From NCBI RefSeq assembly GCF_026341515.1, contig NZ_JAPEOK010000001.1, forward strand, positions 1,054,001 through 1,118,000: a stretch of DNA of 64,000 nucleotides. The letters run 5' to 3'. Position numbers and translations under genes: made by a program. Origin of the DNA: Streptomyces sp. NBC_00878 (lineage in GTDB: Bacteria > Actinomycetota > Actinomycetes > Streptomycetales > Streptomycetaceae). Numbering within the stretch: position 1 is the first letter of the stretch; the number at the start of each line of letters is the position of its first letter. The notes under the pieces are model-generated. The model saw only the letters and a program-made list of their open reading frames with translations, was not told the origin of the DNA and ran no database searches. This document shows positions 61,189 to 64,000 of the stretch, in pieces.

Positions 61189-61443
61189 TGCGTTCGCGGT
61201 GACGAAGGGCGCCTCCGTGCCCCCGACACCGGCGCCCGGTGTACATCCCTTCGGGGACACGTGATGGCGCGCGGCTGCTGCGGGATGCGGCCACGAAGTG
61301 GCCGACGAGGCCCGGTGGAAGCCGGCCAACGCCTCATTGTCCCGGGCCGCACCCGACGCGGGTAGGCCATCTCCGGCCGCAAGGCGCACGCACCATCAAC
61401 GCGGCCACACACGGTGGCGAATGGCACTGGTGAGGCTTCCGTG

Positions 61444-61482
61444 AAAAAAGGGCCCCCGCAAGCTCTCGCCTGCGAAGACCCT
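61444..61482 (-). terminator. Terminator of tRNA-Pro
   Basis: On the minus strand a GC-rich stem (with G-U pairs) around GAGA is followed by TTTTTT, eight to nine bases past the tRNA 3' end. Confidence 0.85.
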
Positions 61483-61490
61483 TCACACTG

Positions 61491-61564
<74 letters not shown>

Positions 61565-61704
61565 TTGCCCGTTGCGACCTGGGGTTTCCCCTGGTTGAAC
61601 GCGCACGGAAAGAATACCGCACTCGGGTCGGTGGTCGCGCACTCCTTTTGTCCCGACGAGCACCGCTTGACCTCAACCTTGCTTCAGGTCGCACGATCGT
61701 CCGT

Positions 61705-62409
61705 ATGACGACGACAACGGTGAAACGCGGCTACGGATACGCGGACCTGCCAGGCCTGATGGGGCTGATGAGCGGCGACGAGAAGCACGGTCCGGCGGCG
61801 ACATCCACGCTCGACGCACTCTGGGTGCTTTATGACCGGGTGCTAAGGGTGACGCCGGAGCGGGCGGACGATCCGGAACGGGACCGGTTCCTGCTGTCCA
61901 AGGGGCACGGGCCAATGGCGTACTACGCGGTGCTCGCCGCGAAGGGCTTCGTCCCGGTGGACTGGCTTCCGGGTTTCGGCTCGTACGACTCGCCGCTCGG
62001 TCATCATCCGGACCGTGTGCTCGTGCCTGGTGCCGAGATCGGCAGCGGTTCGCTCGGGCACGGGCTTCCGATCGCGGTCGGTACGACGCTGGGCCTGCGC
62101 GCCCAAGGGCGGCACGACCCTCGGGTGTGGGTACTGGTCGGGGACGCCGAACTGGACGAGGGCAGCAACCACGAGGCGATCGCGTACGCCGGTCCGGCCG
62201 GGCTCGACCGGCTCCACACCGTCGTGATCGACAACTCCTCCGCCAACTACGCGCTGCCCGGAGGGATCGCCGCACGCTTCGAGGCCGCGGGCTGGTCCAC
62301 CGCGACCGTCGACGGACGGGACCACGACGCTCTGTACGCCGCCTTCACCGCGCCTCACCCGGGACGTCCGCGCGTCGTCGTCGCCCGGGTGGAGCCGAAA
62401 GACGTCTGA
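61705..62409 (+). CDS. Transketolase N-terminal subunit
   Basis: A 234-aa thiamine-diphosphate-binding protein equivalent to the first third of transketolase. It has RFLLSKGHGPMAYYAVLAAKGF, GSLGHGLPIAVGTTLGLR and the TPP/metal motif GDAELDEGSNHEA near residue 145. ATG 61705 was chosen because the sequence upstream runs into the tRNA region. The C-terminal half is the next gene, 114 bp downstream; the two subunits form the active enzyme for ketol transfer between sugar phosphates. A related two-subunit ketolase acting in a special pathway is possible. Confidence 0.88.
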   Translation: MTTTTVKRGYGYADLPGLMGLMSGDEKHGPAATSTLDALWVLYDRVLRVTPERADDPERDRFLLSKGHGPMAYYAVLAAKGFVPVDWLPGFGSYDSPLGHHPDRVLVPGAEIGSGSLGHGLPIAVGTTLGLRAQGRHDPRVWVLVGDAELDEGSNHEAIAYAGPAGLDRLHTVVIDNSSANYALPGGIAARFEAAGWSTATVDGRDHDALYAAFTAPHPGRPRVVVARVEPKDV

Positions 62410-62523
62410 GCCGGTCAGTCCCACATCCACTCCGAGAACCGTCCCCGCAATCCAAACCAATCCGCCCCAATCTCATCCAATCCAACTCAGTCTCAGCCAG
62501 TCCCACCACGGAGGAATTTCCCG

Positions 62524-63438
62524 ATGGACACCATGCGTGACCGCTTCGCCCCCGTCGTCTCGCGGCTGCTCGAAGAGGATCCGCGCGTCGCGGTCGTCCT
62601 CGCCGAGATCGGCCTGGCCGGGTTCGAGGAGGCGCTGCAACGGCATCCGGACCGCGTGATCAACGTCGGTATCCGGGAGCAGCTGCTGGTCGGGGCGGCA
62701 GCGGGGCTTGCGCTGACCGGGCTGCGGCCCGTGGTGCACACCTTCGCCAGCTTCCTCGTCGAGCGGCCCTTCGAACAGGTCAAGCTGGATCTCGGGCACC
62801 AGGACGCGGGCGCGGTACTGGTCAGCGCCGCCGCGTCCTTCGACTGGCCCTCGGGCGGCTACACGCACATGGCACCCGGCGACGTCGCCCTGCTCGACAC
62901 GCTCGACGGCTGGACGGTGCACGTCCCGGGCCACCCGGACGAGGCCGAGACGCTGCTGCGGCACGCCGTCGCGGCGGGCGACGACAAGGTCTACGTACGA
63001 CTGTCCGTGCAGTCGAACACCGAGGCCCTGGCCGTCGACGGCGCACGATTCCGCACGGTCCGCGAGGGGCGGACCGGGGTGGTCGTCGCGGTCGGGCCGA
63101 TGCTCGACGAGGTACTCGCCGCCACCGAGGGTCTCGACGTCACCGTGCTGTACGGGACGACCGTGCGCCCCTTCGACTCGGCCGCGCTGCGCCGGGCCAC
63201 TGAGGCGGCCGGCACCGATGTCGTCCTCGTCGAGCCCTACCTGGCCGGCACGTCGACGGCAGCCGCGAACGACGCCCTCACGGACCTGCCGCACCGCGTG
63301 CTCGGCCTCGGCGTCGGCCGCCGCGAACTGCGCCGCTACGGACAGATCGAGGAACATGTAGCCGCGCACGGATTGGACGCGGGGTCGCTGCGGGAGCGGA
63401 TCGGTGAGTTCCTGGGGAGGACGCGGGTCAGCGTGTAG
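62524..63438 (+). CDS. Transketolase C-terminal subunit
   Basis: A 304-aa protein holding the pyrimidine-binding and C-terminal domains of transketolase: VINVGIREQLLVGAAAGLALTGLRPVVHTFASFL with the catalytic glutamate in GIREQ, a GGYTHMAPGDVALL loop, and the C-terminal Rossmann-like domain. It pairs with the 234-aa gene just upstream. The 114-bp spacer is rich in AATCC-like repeats (62450-62510) before a GGAGG ribosome site. No dedicated pathway genes adjoin it. Confidence 0.88.
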   Translation: MDTMRDRFAPVVSRLLEEDPRVAVVLAEIGLAGFEEALQRHPDRVINVGIREQLLVGAAAGLALTGLRPVVHTFASFLVERPFEQVKLDLGHQDAGAVLVSAAASFDWPSGGYTHMAPGDVALLDTLDGWTVHVPGHPDEAETLLRHAVAAGDDKVYVRLSVQSNTEALAVDGARFRTVREGRTGVVVAVGPMLDEVLAATEGLDVTVLYGTTVRPFDSAALRRATEAAGTDVVLVEPYLAGTSTAAANDALTDLPHRVLGLGVGRRELRRYGQIEEHVAAHGLDAGSLRERIGEFLGRTRVSV

Positions 63439-63442
63439 CGGG

Positions 63443-64000
63443 TCAATTCTTTCCGCCGGTGCCAGTGCCGGTGCCAGTGCACGTCTGTCTGTCCCTTGGG
63501 CTGCTCCTTTGGCTGGTCCCTTGGCCGTTCTGTTGGCTGTTCTGTTGGCTGTTCTGTCGGCCGGCCCCTTGGAATTTCCCTCCGCCGGCACCCGTGGGTC
63601 GGCGTATCCCCGCCGCCCCGTGGGACAGCGACGCCGGTGCCTCGGCCCGTACCAGCCCCCGTATCGCGGGCACCGACAGCAGCGCCATCGCCACGACGAG
63701 GGTCATGGCGCCCGCCACGAGGAGGACGTGGTCCGCGCCGAGGGCCTCCGCGGCCTGGCCGGCGAGGGCCTGGCCGACCGGCATCATCGCCAGGGAGCCG
63801 GCGATGTCGTAGGCGTGGATGCGGTTGAGGGCATCGGGCGGGACCTGGGTCTGCACGCTGGTCGCCCACATGACGCCCCAGAACGACAGGCCCGCGCCCG
63901 CTGTCACCGCACCGGCCGCCATCACCGCCACTCCGAAGCCCGCTCCGACGGCGGCCGGGAAGCAGGCGAAGGAGGCCCATAGCCACGTGCGGGATCTGAA
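63443..64000 (-). CDS. MFS transporter, C-terminal part
   Basis: Only the last 185 codons are in the window; the frame is open to the right edge. It reads WLWASFACFPAAVGAGFGVA, then VMAAGAVTAGAGLSFWGVMWATSVQTQVPPDALNRIHAYDIAGSLAMMPVGQALAGQAAEALGADHVLLVAGAMTLVVAMALL, the last helices and the conserved VPP.. loop of MFS efflux proteins. The final 35 residues are an odd low-complexity tail (NSQQNSQQNGQG, TGTGTGTGGKN) from 12-bp and 6-bp repeats. It overlaps nothing and converges on the transketolase pair. Confidence 0.82.
   Translation of the reverse strand, partial: FRSRTWLWASFACFPAAVGAGFGVAVMAAGAVTAGAGLSFWGVMWATSVQTQVPPDALNRIHAYDIAGSLAMMPVGQALAGQAAEALGADHVLLVAGAMTLVVAMALLSVPAIRGLVRAEAPASLSHGAAGIRRPTGAGGGKFQGAGRQNSQQNSQQNGQGTSQRSSPRDRQTCTGTGTGTGGKN
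63527..63562. repeat. Three 12-bp tandem repeats in the MFS 3' end
   Basis: GTTCTGTTGGCT occurs twice (63527, 63539) and a variant GTTCTGTCGGCC once (63551). In frame on the minus strand they encode NSQQ-type units of the transporter tail. Confidence 0.9.

Larger units (their letters stand above)
61053..61490. other. 438-bp gap with direct repeats and the tRNA terminator
   Basis: No gene is visible. Two 25-bp direct repeats (61110-61134 and 61149-61173, two mismatches, 39-bp step) and a shorter third copy at 61175 lie just upstream of the protease gene. The far end holds the tRNA terminator at 61444. Confidence 0.7.

Overview
The window is high-GC actinobacterial DNA, almost certainly Streptomyces. 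It carries a WhiB-type regulator, Streptomyces-style GC-rich intergenic repeats, IdeR/DmdR-type iron boxes, a streptogrisin-like protease, and a coelichelin-type siderophore locus in the gene order I recall for S. coelicolor. All calls come from reading the sequence; no database search was run.

Left part (1-12565). A GH15-type enzyme (cut by the window edge), a TSUP/TauE-SafE permease and a monoacylglycerol-lipase-like hydrolase lead into a compact biosynthetic cluster of two convergent operons. The rightward operon holds a WhiB regulator, an acyl-CoA-dehydrogenase-fold flavoprotein, a thioester-reductase-like SDR, a class III aminotransferase, an SRPBCC protein and a flavin reductase. The leftward operon holds a SAM methyltransferase, a small polytopic membrane protein, a DUF2156 aminoacyl-tRNA transferase, a ferritin-like diiron protein and a fatty acid desaturase. 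Together these match the valanimycin-type logic for making an azoxy group (VlmH/VlmR-, VlmA-, VlmO- and VlmB-like) plus enzymes for a fatty-amine tail. I therefore propose an azoxy-lipid cluster of the azodyrecin/KA57-A kind.

Next (12566-17273) come an AarF/UbiB-family kinase-like gene, a small ANPLAAL-repeat protein, an ECF sigma factor and a penicillin-acylase-family gene that appears to lack its central part.

Centre (17354-46067): an iron-regulated coelichelin region with at least seven 19-bp iron boxes. It has the colinear set cchK (MbtH), cchJ (esterase), cchI (ABC), cchH (three-module NRPS), cchG (ABC), cchF-E-C-D (siderophore uptake), cchB (ornithine N5-hydroxylase) and cchA (formyltransferase). 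Adenylation codes read by eye are fhOrn, Thr and hOrn, as for coelichelin. Unusual additions are an isochorismatase-like protein without its catalytic lysine, an amidohydrolase and a 77-aa protein on the left. On the right is a second module with an argB paralogue, a second ornithine/lysine N-hydroxylase, a collapsed 19-codon remnant of a second cchA and a fragment of a FecCD permease. A 210-bp MITE-like element sits between cchB and cchC, and a copy of an intergenic repeat lies in frame inside the NRPS gene.

Right part (46327-64000): a DUF4916/NUDIX-like protein, a TylF-type methyltransferase, a hydantoinase-like amidohydrolase linked to an NMT1-type ABC importer, pyruvate carboxylase, a multidrug-type ABC exporter, a frameshifted metallophosphoesterase-LamG pseudogene, a streptogrisin-like protease, tRNA-Pro(GGG), a split transketolase and the end of an MFS transporter.
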